Made by a program: the position numbers and the translations under genes | The notes under the pieces: model-generated | Seen by the model: only the letters and a program-made list of their open reading frames with translations | The model's database searches: none | What the model was told of the DNA's origin: nothing | Source: Oceanococcus sp041619315 | GTDB taxonomy: Bacteria; Pseudomonadota; Gammaproteobacteria; Nevskiales; Oceanococcaceae | DNA: 14,717 nucleotides | Assembly: GCA_041619315.1 (NCBI GenBank) | Contig: JBFKEC010000048.1 | Coordinates: 1-14,717 of the forward strand | Direction of reading: 5' to 3' | Shown: piece by piece, positions 1-8,538 of the stretch | Layout of the letters: each line of letters opens with the position of its first letter | How positions within the stretch are numbered: position 1 is the first letter of the stretch

Positions 1-935
1 AAATCAGTGGCGTGCCGATGGACAGTGAAGAGTTGGTCATCACTGACGGTGCCATGGAGGGGCTGAACCTGTGTTTGCAGGCGGTGACCCGGCCGGGCGA
101 CAGCGTGGTGATCGAGTCGCCAACATTTTATGCGGCGCTACAGGCCCTGCAGCGTTTTGGCCTGCGCGCCATTGAGGTCGCTACCGATCCGGTTGGCGGC
201 ATCGATCTGAAAGCGCTGGAGCATGTGTTGCAGCGCCAGCGTCCAGCGGCTTGCTGGATGATGACCAGCTTCCAGAATCCGACAGGGGCGAGCATGACGG
301 ATGCGCACAAGGAGCAGTTGGTGCGTTTGCTGGCTCGCTACAAAGTGCCCTTGATTGAAGATGACGCCTATGCGGAAATCCATTTCTCCGGGCACAGGCC
401 TCTGCCGGCCAAGGCATTTGATACAGATGGCGGCGTATTGCATTGCAGCTCGTTTTCGAAATGCCTGGCACCGGGCTTTCGGGTCGGTTGGGCAGCGCCT
501 GGCCGGTATGCCGAGCGTGTGCAAAAGCTCAAATTGGGCACCACGCTGAGCACCTCACTGCCGGCCCAGCTCGCGCTGGAAGATTATCTGGCTGAGGCGG
601 ATTACGAGCGGCACCTCAAAGGTTTTCGTATGGCTTTGCTCGACGGGCGTGATGCCTTGCTTGATGCGGTACAGGCTTTCTTTCCTGAAGGCACTCGCGT
701 GACCAGGCCACAAGGCGGCTATTTCGCCTGGTTGGAGTTGCCGCGCGGTGTCGACACGCTGGAGCTGTACCGGCGTGCTCTTGAGCAGGACATCAGCGTG
801 GCGCCGGGGGCGATTTTCTGCGCTCGCGAGGACTTCTCACACGCATTGCGGCTTAACTATGGCCATCCTGATGACCGGCGGATCAATCGCGCGCTGAGCT
901 GGCTCGGTCAGACGGCAAAGCAACTGGCCGAATAA
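1..935 (+). CDS. MocR-type GntR/aminotransferase regulator (YdcR-like), 5'-truncated by window edge
   Basis: This is the C-terminal aminotransferase-fold domain of a PLP-dependent transcriptional regulator of the MocR/GntR family. The reading frame is open to the window edge, so the N-terminal winged-helix DNA-binding domain lies outside and the GTG at 12 is not a real start. The visible domain (about 310 residues) closely resembles E. coli YdcR as I remember it: an ITDGAMEGLNL block near the left edge, SFQNPTG (PLP-ring Asn), EDDAY (Asp to pyridine N), and HCSSFSKCLAPGFRVGW. In the last, the Lys encoded at 459-461 is the expected Schiff-base lysine. ALRLNYG near the end supplies the carboxylate-binding Arg. 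Family members bind DNA through the missing domain and sense an amino-acid-like ligand or PLP; the target of this one is unknown. It converges on the DUF2970 gene with 5 bp between the stops. A plain aminotransferase is the alternative, but the YdcR-like sequence makes the regulator call more likely. Confidence 0.85.
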   Translation, partial: ISGVPMDSEELVITDGAMEGLNLCLQAVTRPGDSVVIESPTFYAALQALQRFGLRAIEVATDPVGGIDLKALEHVLQRQRPAACWMMTSFQNPTGASMTDAHKEQLVRLLARYKVPLIEDDAYAEIHFSGHRPLPAKAFDTDGGVLHCSSFSKCLAPGFRVGWAAPGRYAERVQKLKLGTTLSTSLPAQLALEDYLAEADYERHLKGFRMALLDGRDALLDAVQAFFPEGTRVTRPQGGYFAWLELPRGVDTLELYRRALEQDISVAPGAIFCAREDFSHALRLNYGHPDDRRINRALSWLGQTAKQLAE

Positions 936-940
936 ACGGC

Positions 941-1156
941 TTAGCCGGCGAAATGCAGGGCCAGGCGCACGGAAGTCCACAGCAGTGTGGACAGCGCGAT
1001 TGTCATAAGCAGGCCAATCAGCACGTAGTGCAGCGGATTGCCATGGGTGAAATCACGTTTGCGCTGGTTCGAGCTTTGTACCCCGAAAAATGCAGCGGCG
1101 ACGCTGCGGGTCACTTCCCACAAGCCGGGACGGGTGTTTTTTACGCGTTGGGGCAT
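941..1156 (-). CDS. DUF2970 family small membrane protein
   Basis: This 71-residue protein is recognisable as DUF2970. It has WEVTRSVAAAFFGVQS at about residues 13-28, a charged QRKRDFTHGNP block at 31-41, and one hydrophobic segment at about 44-66. The family is small, proteobacterial, single-pass and of unknown function; the invariant FFGVQ and RDFTHG motifs are both intact here. The ATG at 1154-1156 has a plausible GGAA ribosome-binding sequence about 6 nt upstream on the minus strand. The gene faces the MocR-type regulator tail to tail. Upstream it shares a 190-bp intergenic region with the divergent cytochrome gene. In that region an ATTAAA (minus strand TTTAAT) at 1207-1212 could serve as its -10, but I see no convincing -35. 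I infer no function. Confidence 0.82.
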   Translation of the reverse strand: MPQRVKNTRPGLWEVTRSVAAAFFGVQSSNQRKRDFTHGNPLHYVLIGLLMTIALSTLLWTSVRLALHFAG

Positions 1157-1239
1157 GGCCGTTCCATGTTCAGGTCAAGCCGTAGCATGGCGTTCGGGGG
1201 CGCTGCATTAAAGCATCAGATTGAGCGCAGGAAGTGAGT

Positions 1240-1255
1240 ACAGATGGCCATCTGT
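1240..1255. promoter_or_regulatory. Perfect 16-bp palindrome, candidate operator between divergent genes
   Basis: The sequence ACAGATGGCCATCTGT is a perfect inverted repeat centred between the divergent DUF2970 and cytochrome genes. The octamer GTACAGAT at its left arm (1238-1245) recurs at 1282-1289, 44 bp or about four helical turns downstream, inside a weaker TCTG-N6-CAGA inverted repeat. An AT-rich stretch (1256-1268) follows the palindrome at once. The arrangement suits a dimeric repressor or activator controlling one or both genes. The protein that would bind is not identifiable, and I did not find a convincing full sigma-70 promoter for the cytochrome gene. Confidence 0.4.
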
Positions 1256-1346
1256 TACATAAAAATATTGGCAGTCTGATGGTACAGATCGGAGGGCGAA
1301 TGCGGCATGCTCAGTGCTGAACCTTAGATTGTGTGAGAGTGAGGCT

Positions 1347-3191
1347 GTGCAAATTCGGACTTTTTTCAGCGTTGTGGTCATGTTGCTGGTCATGCTTGGG
1401 CCGCCGGCGGCGGCGCTGGAGCGTATGCCCGAGCGGGTCGCGCCCTGTGCCGCCTGCCACGGTGAACAGGGCCGCTCACTGGCCGAAAGTTACTACCCCT
1501 CGATCGCTGGCAAACCTGCCGGGTATTTGTTTAATCAGCTGCAACATTTTCGAGATGGGCGGCGCGAGCATCGGGTCATGGCCGAGATGCTGGCCAATCT
1601 GAGCGATGACTACTTGCGCCAGATGGCGGATTACTACGCCGCGCAGACGCCGCGTGTGGCAGCATCGGCTCAGCGTCAGGGGGTGGTCGATCTCACTGCA
1701 GCGCAGCGCCTGGTTGAGCATGGTGACGCCTCAGCAGAGCTGCCGGCCTGCACCGATTGCCATGGTCAGTCGCTACAGGGCAGGTTGCCGAATGTGCCCG
1801 GCTTGACCGGACTGGATGCGGAGTACATCGCGGCACAGCTGGGTGCATGGCGGGAAGGGGTGCGGCGCGCGGCTGCGCCGGACTGCATGGGCCAGATTGC
1901 CAGTCGACTGACAGCCACCCAGATTCAGCAGGTTGCTGACTGGTTGTCGGCACTGCCCGCCACAGCGAAGTCGGCACCCGAGCCGCCCAGCGACAAGCCG
2001 TTGCCGATGCGCTGTTTTGCCGAAGAAGTGGTCGAGGCAAATGCGCCTGTTGGTGTTCAGCATGAGTTGTACACGCGCGGCGAATATCTGGTCAGGGCCG
2101 GCAACTGCGTGGGCTGCCACAGTGCACGAGGCGGCGAGCTGTTGAGCGGTGGTCGCGCCATCGAAACGCCGTTCGGTGCGGTGTATAGCAGCAATCTCAC
2201 CCCAGAGCCGAATACCGGGCTGGGGCGCTGGACAGCCGATGATTTCTGGGTCGCCCTGAACCAGGGGAAATCGGCTGACGGACGTCTGTTGTATCCGGCC
2301 TTTCCGTACACCCACTACAGTCTGATTACGCGTGAGGACAGTGATGCCATGTGGGCGTACCTCAAAGCCCAGCCGGCGGTGGTACAGGCGCCGCGGGAGC
2401 ACACCTTGCGCTTTCCGTTCAATACCCAGCTGGCCCTGTGGGTGTGGCGCGTGATGTTCTTTGAGTCGCAAACTTTTGAGCCCGATCCGCAGCGTGATGA
2501 GCAGTGGAATCGCGGGCGATATCTGGTTGAGGGGCTGGGCCATTGCAGCGCCTGTCATGGTGGTCGCAATGCGATGGGCGCGGTGCAACCCACGCGTGCA
2601 TTTGCCGGCAGTTTGCTGCCCGATCGTGCATGGTATGCACCACCATTGGCCAGGCCGCGTGACAGTGCGGAAGGTGACGCCATGTTTGCTGTGCTCAAGC
2701 ACGGTACGTCCGCGGCGCGGGTGGCCAGCGGCCCGATGGGCGAGGTTGTCGGCGACAGCCTGCAATATCTGACAGAGCAGGACATCAGGGCCATGGTTGC
2801 GTATCTCGACAGCCGTCCTGCGGTTGAGCCCACCAAGGTCGATTCACTGGCGGTCAGCGCCAGCCTCAAGGCGACTCAGATGGTGCAAGGCGCTGAGCTC
2901 TATCAGCAGCATTGCGCGGATTGCCATGGTGATGAAGGGCAGGGCGAAGAATTCGTGTTCCCGGCCCTAAAGCTCAACGATGCAGTTGTTTCCGCATCGC
3001 CCGGCAATGCCATCCGCAGCCTCAAGTTTGGTGGTTATCCGCCAAGCACACAGGGGCACCCGTATCCTTTCGGCATGCCGCCATTTGCCCAGCAGTTGGA
3101 TGCACAGGAGATGGCTGCAGTGCTGACTTACGTGCGCAATGCGTGGGGCAACACGGCCAGCGCGGTGTCGCCGGTCGAGGTTGCGCGATAG
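1347..3191 (+). CDS. Secreted pentahaem cytochrome c (c4-like pair fused to AdhB-like trihaem unit)
   Basis: An exported electron-transfer protein of about 614 residues with five haem c sites. From the GTG at 1347, the first residues form a clean Sec signal (QIRTFFSVVVMLLVMLGPPAAA). Five CXXCH motifs follow at about 34-38, 135-139, 254-258, 400-404 and 523-527. The first two units resemble cytochrome c4 halves (CAACHGEQGRS with PSIAGKPAGYLFNQL; CTDCHGQS). The last three resemble the trihaem cytochrome subunit of membrane alcohol and gluconate dehydrogenases (TPFGAVYSSNLTP, FPYTHYSLITREDSDAMWAYL, a final CADCHGDEGQG, and GMPPFA, whose Met could be an axial ligand). It probably passes periplasmic electrons towards a terminal oxidase. 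No dehydrogenase subunit lies beside it. A GTG at 1314 would add 11 residues with two glutamates ahead of the signal, so 1347 is preferred, although neither start has a strong ribosome-binding site. Confidence 0.88.
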   Translation: MQIRTFFSVVVMLLVMLGPPAAALERMPERVAPCAACHGEQGRSLAESYYPSIAGKPAGYLFNQLQHFRDGRREHRVMAEMLANLSDDYLRQMADYYAAQTPRVAASAQRQGVVDLTAAQRLVEHGDASAELPACTDCHGQSLQGRLPNVPGLTGLDAEYIAAQLGAWREGVRRAAAPDCMGQIASRLTATQIQQVADWLSALPATAKSAPEPPSDKPLPMRCFAEEVVEANAPVGVQHELYTRGEYLVRAGNCVGCHSARGGELLSGGRAIETPFGAVYSSNLTPEPNTGLGRWTADDFWVALNQGKSADGRLLYPAFPYTHYSLITREDSDAMWAYLKAQPAVVQAPREHTLRFPFNTQLALWVWRVMFFESQTFEPDPQRDEQWNRGRYLVEGLGHCSACHGGRNAMGAVQPTRAFAGSLLPDRAWYAPPLARPRDSAEGDAMFAVLKHGTSAARVASGPMGEVVGDSLQYLTEQDIRAMVAYLDSRPAVEPTKVDSLAVSASLKATQMVQGAELYQQHCADCHGDEGQGEEFVFPALKLNDAVVSASPGNAIRSLKFGGYPPSTQGHPYPFGMPPFAQQLDAQEMAAVLTYVRNAWGNTASAVSPVEVAR

Positions 3192-3225
3192 CGTTTCAGG
3201 CCCGAGCGGAGCTGGCCAGAAACTT

Positions 3226-3249
3226 GCTTGGGACAGCGTTCCACAAGCA
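3226..3249 (+). other. Imperfect hairpin in the cytochrome-yitT spacer
   Basis: GCTTGGGA and TCC-A-CAAGC can pair as an 8-bp stem with one bulged A and a six-base loop. It sits in the 68-bp spacer between the cytochrome stop and the YitT start. No T-run follows, so it is not a standard intrinsic terminator. It could be an mRNA end-stabilising structure or chance. Confidence 0.2.
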
Positions 3250-3259
3250 TTGTACTGTT

Positions 3260-3883
3260 ATGAATAGTTCTTCATCATCGCGCGTCAATCTGGTTCCGCA
3301 CAGTTGGCTGGACGATATCCAGGGTTTCATTCTGGGCACCAATCTGGTCGCGCTGGGTATTGTGATGCTGCAGACCAATGGCCAGATGACCGGGGGCACG
3401 GCAGGGTTGTCGTTTCTGCTTCATTACCTGACCGGCTGGAGTATTGGCGCGATGTTCTTCGTCGCCAATTTGCCGTTCTTTGCGCTGGCGGTTTGGCGCA
3501 TGGGCTGGTTGTTCGCGGTCAAGTCTACCCTTGCCGTCATGCTGATCAGTCTGCACATACATTTCATGCCCTTGCTGTTGCGTATCGAGGACATTGCGCC
3601 GGCCTATTCCTCGATTGGCGGAGGCTTGCTGATCGGTATGGGGGCGCTGGCTTTTGTGCGCCATGGGGCCAGCGTGGGCGGGGTCAACATTCTGTCCGTG
3701 TACATGCAGGAGCACCACAACATCAGTGCCGGCAAGGTCCAGATCGGGGTTGATTTGTCGATACTGCTGGCGTCGTTGTTCGTGCTCGAGCCCGACAAGC
3801 TCGCCTATTCCGTGTTGGGTGCGGTGATTGCCGGCCTGGTGCTGGCCATGAATCACAAGCCGGGTCGTTACATGGGGCTGTAG
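3260..3883 (+). CDS. YitT family integral membrane protein
   Basis: A 207-residue polytopic membrane protein of the YitT (DUF161) family, with five or six hydrophobic segments (about 20-37, 60-78, 84-103, 117-134, 160-176 and 180-197). Two related Gly-rich motifs are visible: GQMTGGTAGLS at about 41-51 and RHGASVGGVNILSVY at about 134-148, the repeat characteristic of this family. The longer C-terminal DUF2179 domain found in many Firmicutes YitT proteins is absent, as in other short proteobacterial members. Function is not established; a transporter is often supposed. I chose the ATG at 3260 because the upstream extension runs through the end of the cytochrome gene in another frame. No Shine-Dalgarno sequence is visible before it. 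The gene follows the cytochrome by 68 bp on the same strand and may share its transcript. Confidence 0.82.
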   Translation: MNSSSSSRVNLVPHSWLDDIQGFILGTNLVALGIVMLQTNGQMTGGTAGLSFLLHYLTGWSIGAMFFVANLPFFALAVWRMGWLFAVKSTLAVMLISLHIHFMPLLLRIEDIAPAYSSIGGGLLIGMGALAFVRHGASVGGVNILSVYMQEHHNISAGKVQIGVDLSILLASLFVLEPDKLAYSVLGAVIAGLVLAMNHKPGRYMGL

Positions 3884-4927
3884 TCAGCTTGCTTGGGCTT
3901 CTTCCGTCTCGCGGGCCTGTTCTTCCTCGGCTAGCAGGGCCTTGAGCTCCTGTTTCAGGGTCTGGCGCTCGGGTGAGTCCTTCTGCTCTTCAGACATCTG
4001 GCTCAGGCTCTGCTTGATCTCATCAATGCGTTTGCGTCGCAGCGTTTCCCGGCTGGCCTGTTCGGCCTTGTCAAAAACCATGTCTTCGACCTTGGGTTGC
4101 TGCTCGTCATCTTCGCTCAATAGCGGCGTGCGTTCAGGCTGAGGTATGGCTTTCTTGCCCTCAGTCTGGGGCCGCTGATTCATGTAAGTGGGCGAGACAA
4201 TCTCAATCCCGTCACCATGCAGTACGTCGAGCATGCAGGCGCGCAGGCGGGAGCGCGAGGTGATCAGGCTGCTGACATCATCCAGGCGTCCGGCAATGCG
4301 ATACACCACGGAAAAATCACCCAGCTCCAGAATCTGTACGAATGCATCATTCAGTTCTGCGTCGGTGGCGGCCTGCTTGAGCAGTTTTTCGATGTGTCTA
4401 CGGTGCACGTCATAACCCAGCGACACCGTGGCGGAAATGATCGTGCCGGTGTCATGCACCACGGTCACCGGGTTGGTGATCAGGTGCATATTGGGCAGGG
4501 TCATCAGGTCGCGGTCTTCGGTTTGCATTTCGATATGGAACAGACCCCGTTCCGAGACACGCCCAAAGTGCTCGCCGACCCGAATGAAATCACCGGGACG
4601 CAAGCTGTTGACGATGCGCAGCAACACCCCGGCCATCATGTTGGCCACCAGGGTTGTTGAGGACAGCGCAATCAAGGCGGTTATGATTAAGCCGATTAAA
4701 CTGAGAACCTGGCCCCGGGTGGCGTCCGAAAGCGGCAGCGCCAATGTGATCAGCAGCAGGGCCAGCGCCCATGCACCCAGCACCATCAGCTGGCGCGGCA
4801 GATGGGCATCCGGGTCGGCCGGCTTGTGACGTCTCATCCACAAATGCAAGCCGCCCAGCAACAGCGCGACCACGCCCAGAGTGATCAGCACGGGCAACAT
4901 GTCCCCCCACCAAGCTTGCTGCGTCAT
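3884..4927 (-). CDS. MscS-family mechanosensitive channel with long charged C-terminal tail
   Basis: A 347-residue small-conductance channel protein expected in the inner membrane, where the family opens under membrane tension to release solutes on hypo-osmotic shock. Three hydrophobic segments are visible (about 10-31, 46-66 and 74-106). The third, pore-forming one ends in VANMMAGVLLRIV and leads into the beta domain signature RPGDFIRVGEHFGRVSERG (about 110-128) and TLPNMHLITNPV (about 143-154). The pore helix carries Ser-Ser-Thr-Thr at 89-92, where E. coli MscS has its Gly/Ala-rich packing surface. After about residue 255 comes a highly charged, probably coiled-coil tail rich in Glu, Gln, Lys and Arg. 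The start has a good AGGAG six bases upstream (minus strand, 4934-4938). It lies 42 bp after uvrB on the same strand, so co-transcription is likely. Its stop codon directly abuts that of yitT. Confidence 0.88.
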   Translation of the reverse strand: MTQQAWWGDMLPVLITLGVVALLLGGLHLWMRRHKPADPDAHLPRQLMVLGAWALALLLITLALPLSDATRGQVLSLIGLIITALIALSSTTLVANMMAGVLLRIVNSLRPGDFIRVGEHFGRVSERGLFHIEMQTEDRDLMTLPNMHLITNPVTVVHDTGTIISATVSLGYDVHRRHIEKLLKQAATDAELNDAFVQILELGDFSVVYRIAGRLDDVSSLITSRSRLRACMLDVLHGDGIEIVSPTYMNQRPQTEGKKAIPQPERTPLLSEDDEQQPKVEDMVFDKAEQASRETLRRKRIDEIKQSLSQMSEEQKDSPERQTLKQELKALLAEEEQARETEEAQAS

Positions 4928-4948
4928 GGACAGCTCCTGAATTGCAAT

Positions 4949-4964
4949 GCGCCTAGCATGGCGC
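4949..4964 (-). other. Short hairpin between uvrB and the MscS gene
   Basis: GCGCC and GGCGC pair across a six-base loop in the 42-bp uvrB-mscS gap. No U-run follows on the minus strand, so this is unlikely to terminate all transcription. It might protect or process the mRNA between the two coding regions, or be incidental. Confidence 0.2.
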
Positions 4965-4969
4965 GCGGT

Positions 4970-6994
<2,025 letters not shown>

Positions 6995-7038
6995 GATTTC
7001 CGTATGATTTCGGGTTCCGTTTTCCTAATGAGCAGCCC

Positions 7039-8223
7039 GTGAGCAGCGTTCTTTCCCAGCGCGTTCAGCGCATCAAACCCTCTCCCACTCTCGCCGTCAC
7101 CGCCCGCGCCGCCGAATTGCGCGCCGCCGGACATGATGTCATTGGTCTGGGCGCCGGTGAGCCCGACTTCGATACGCCGGAGCACATCAAGCAGGCCGCC
7201 ATTGAGGCGATCTCGCAAGGAAAGACCAAGTATACGCCGGTCGGCGGAACGCCCGACCTGAAGAAGGCGGTGATCGATAAGTTCAAGCGTGACAATGGTC
7301 TTGAATACAGCGCCGATCAGATTCTGGTCTCCTGCGGCGGCAAACAGAGCTTTTTCAATCTCGCTCTGGCCATGCTCAATGCTGGCGATGAGGTCATTAT
7401 TCCGGCGCCGTACTGGGTGTCCTACCCGGACATGGTGCTGGTCGCCAATGGCACGCCGGTGATTCTGGAAACCAGCACGGCCACCGATCTCAAGATCACG
7501 CCGCAGCAGCTTGAAGCCGCCATCACGCCCAAGACCAAACTGCTGGTCCTGAACAGCCCGTCCAATCCCAGTGGCAAGGCCTACAGCAAAGCCGAGTTTG
7601 AAGCGCTGGCCGCGGTGCTGCGCAAGCATCCGCAGATCTACATCGCCACGGATGATATGTACGAACATATTCTGTGGACGGATGAAGGTTTCAACAACAT
7701 CGTCACCGTGGCACCGGACTTGTACGAGCGCACGTTCGTGCTCAACGGGGTGTCCAAGGCCTATTCCATGACCGGCTGGCGTATCGGCTATGCCGCAGGC
7801 CCGGCCGATGTGATCAAGGCGATGAGCAAGATTCAGTCGCAAAGCACCTCCAATCCGGCTTCGATTTCGCAGGCCGCTGCGGTGGCTGCGCTGAACGGCG
7901 ATCAGGGCTGCGTGGCGGAGATGGTGGTGGCGTTCAAGCAGCGCCATGACTACGTGGTGGAAGCGCTCAACGCGCTGCCTGGCGTCAGTTGCCTGCCGTC
8001 CGACGGTACGTTTTACGCATTCCCGGATTTCTCCGGCGTGATCGCGGCACTCGACGGTGTCGACAACGATATTCAGCTCGGCGAGTACCTGCTGGAGAAG
8101 GCTGGCGTTGCATTGGTGCCGGGTTCCGCGTTCGGAACACCCGGTCATATGCGCCTGTCCTATGCGACCGGAATGGACACGCTCAAGGCCGCAATTGAGC
8201 GGATTTCCAAGGCCATCCAGTAA
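7039..8223 (+). CDS. Class Ib aspartate (amino acid) aminotransferase
   Basis: A cytosolic PLP enzyme, 394 residues, of aminotransferase class I subgroup Ib (Thermus/Rhizobium-type aspartate aminotransferase). These transfer the amino group of aspartate to 2-oxoglutarate; some relatives also transaminate prephenate, which cannot be judged here. Landmarks are IGLGAGEPDFDTP (35-47), YTPVGGTPDLKKA (65-77), SCGGKQSFFN (98-107), NSPSNPSGK with the PLP-contacting Asn (172-180), ATDDMYEHI with the pyridine-binding Asp (203-211), the Schiff-base Lys240 in NGVSKAYSMTGWRIGY, and substrate-carboxylate Arg372 in MRLSYA. The GTG start at 7039 gives the typical N-terminus; its ribosome-binding site is weak. 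uvrB diverges on the left, an arrangement I recall from Pseudomonas but could not check. tRNA-Asn follows 73 bp downstream. No terminator is visible between them, so aminotransferase transcripts probably run through the tRNA to its terminator. Confidence 0.93.
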   Translation: MSSVLSQRVQRIKPSPTLAVTARAAELRAAGHDVIGLGAGEPDFDTPEHIKQAAIEAISQGKTKYTPVGGTPDLKKAVIDKFKRDNGLEYSADQILVSCGGKQSFFNLALAMLNAGDEVIIPAPYWVSYPDMVLVANGTPVILETSTATDLKITPQQLEAAITPKTKLLVLNSPSNPSGKAYSKAEFEALAAVLRKHPQIYIATDDMYEHILWTDEGFNNIVTVAPDLYERTFVLNGVSKAYSMTGWRIGYAAGPADVIKAMSKIQSQSTSNPASISQAAAVAALNGDQGCVAEMVVAFKQRHDYVVEALNALPGVSCLPSDGTFYAFPDFSGVIAALDGVDNDIQLGEYLLEKAGVALVPGSAFGTPGHMRLSYATGMDTLKAAIERISKAIQ

Positions 8224-8250
8224 AGCTGAAAAGAAAGTTGCATTTCGGGG

Positions 8251-8279
8251 TTGTTGCGACGAGATGACATCCCTATAAT
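8251..8279 (+). promoter_or_regulatory. Sigma-70 promoter of tRNA-Asn
   Basis: A perfect -10 box TATAAT lies at 8274-8279, with TTGTTG at 8251-8256 as the -35, 17 bp apart. The bases after the -10 (GCCGCCC) form a GC-rich discriminator, the usual mark of stable-RNA promoters under stringent (ppGpp) control. The mature tRNA begins 17 bp downstream of the -10. Confidence 0.85.
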
Positions 8280-8296
8280 GCCGCCCTCCACAGCGT

Positions 8297-8372
<76 letters not shown>

Positions 8373-8404
8373 TATAAAGGCTCTGAAAAATTGAGTCTGC
8401 AATT

Positions 8405-8428
8405 AAACCGGCCTAGGCCGGTTTTTTT
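8405..8428 (+). terminator. Rho-independent terminator after tRNA-Asn
   Basis: A perfect 20-bp palindrome AAACCGGCCTAGGCCGGTTT (8405-8424) folds as an 8-bp GC-rich stem with a CTAG loop. It runs into a seven-T tract (8422-8428). This is a strong intrinsic terminator for the tRNA and probably for the aminotransferase transcript. Confidence 0.93.
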
Positions 8429-8501
8429 GTTTCTGGGGAGGTTGCCTGAAACCAAGCGCGCTGGTGTATGCCATGCGCGCTATCGGTCATTGCGGCGACC
8501 A

Positions 8502-8517
8502 CGCGGCCTGCGCCGCG
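8502..8517 (-). other. GC-rich hairpin downstream of the ceramidase-like gene
   Basis: CGCGGC and GCCGCG pair around a four-base loop 22-37 bp beyond the ceramidase-like stop codon. There is no T-run on either side, so it is at best a non-canonical 3'-end structure. The remaining 8429-8538 spacer shows no gene. Confidence 0.25.
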
Positions 8518-8538
8518 CTTGCCCACCTTGCGTGTGTA

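Noticed and set aside
1773..2765. 330-codon minus-strand frame inside the cytochrome gene
   Set aside because: It lies antisense to three haem-binding domains and has no recognisable motif.
7028..7042. Four-codon ATG-AGC-AGC-CCG-TGA frame overlapping the aminotransferase GTG
   Set aside because: Considered as a coupling mini-cistron, but it has no ribosome-binding site and such short frames are expected by chance.
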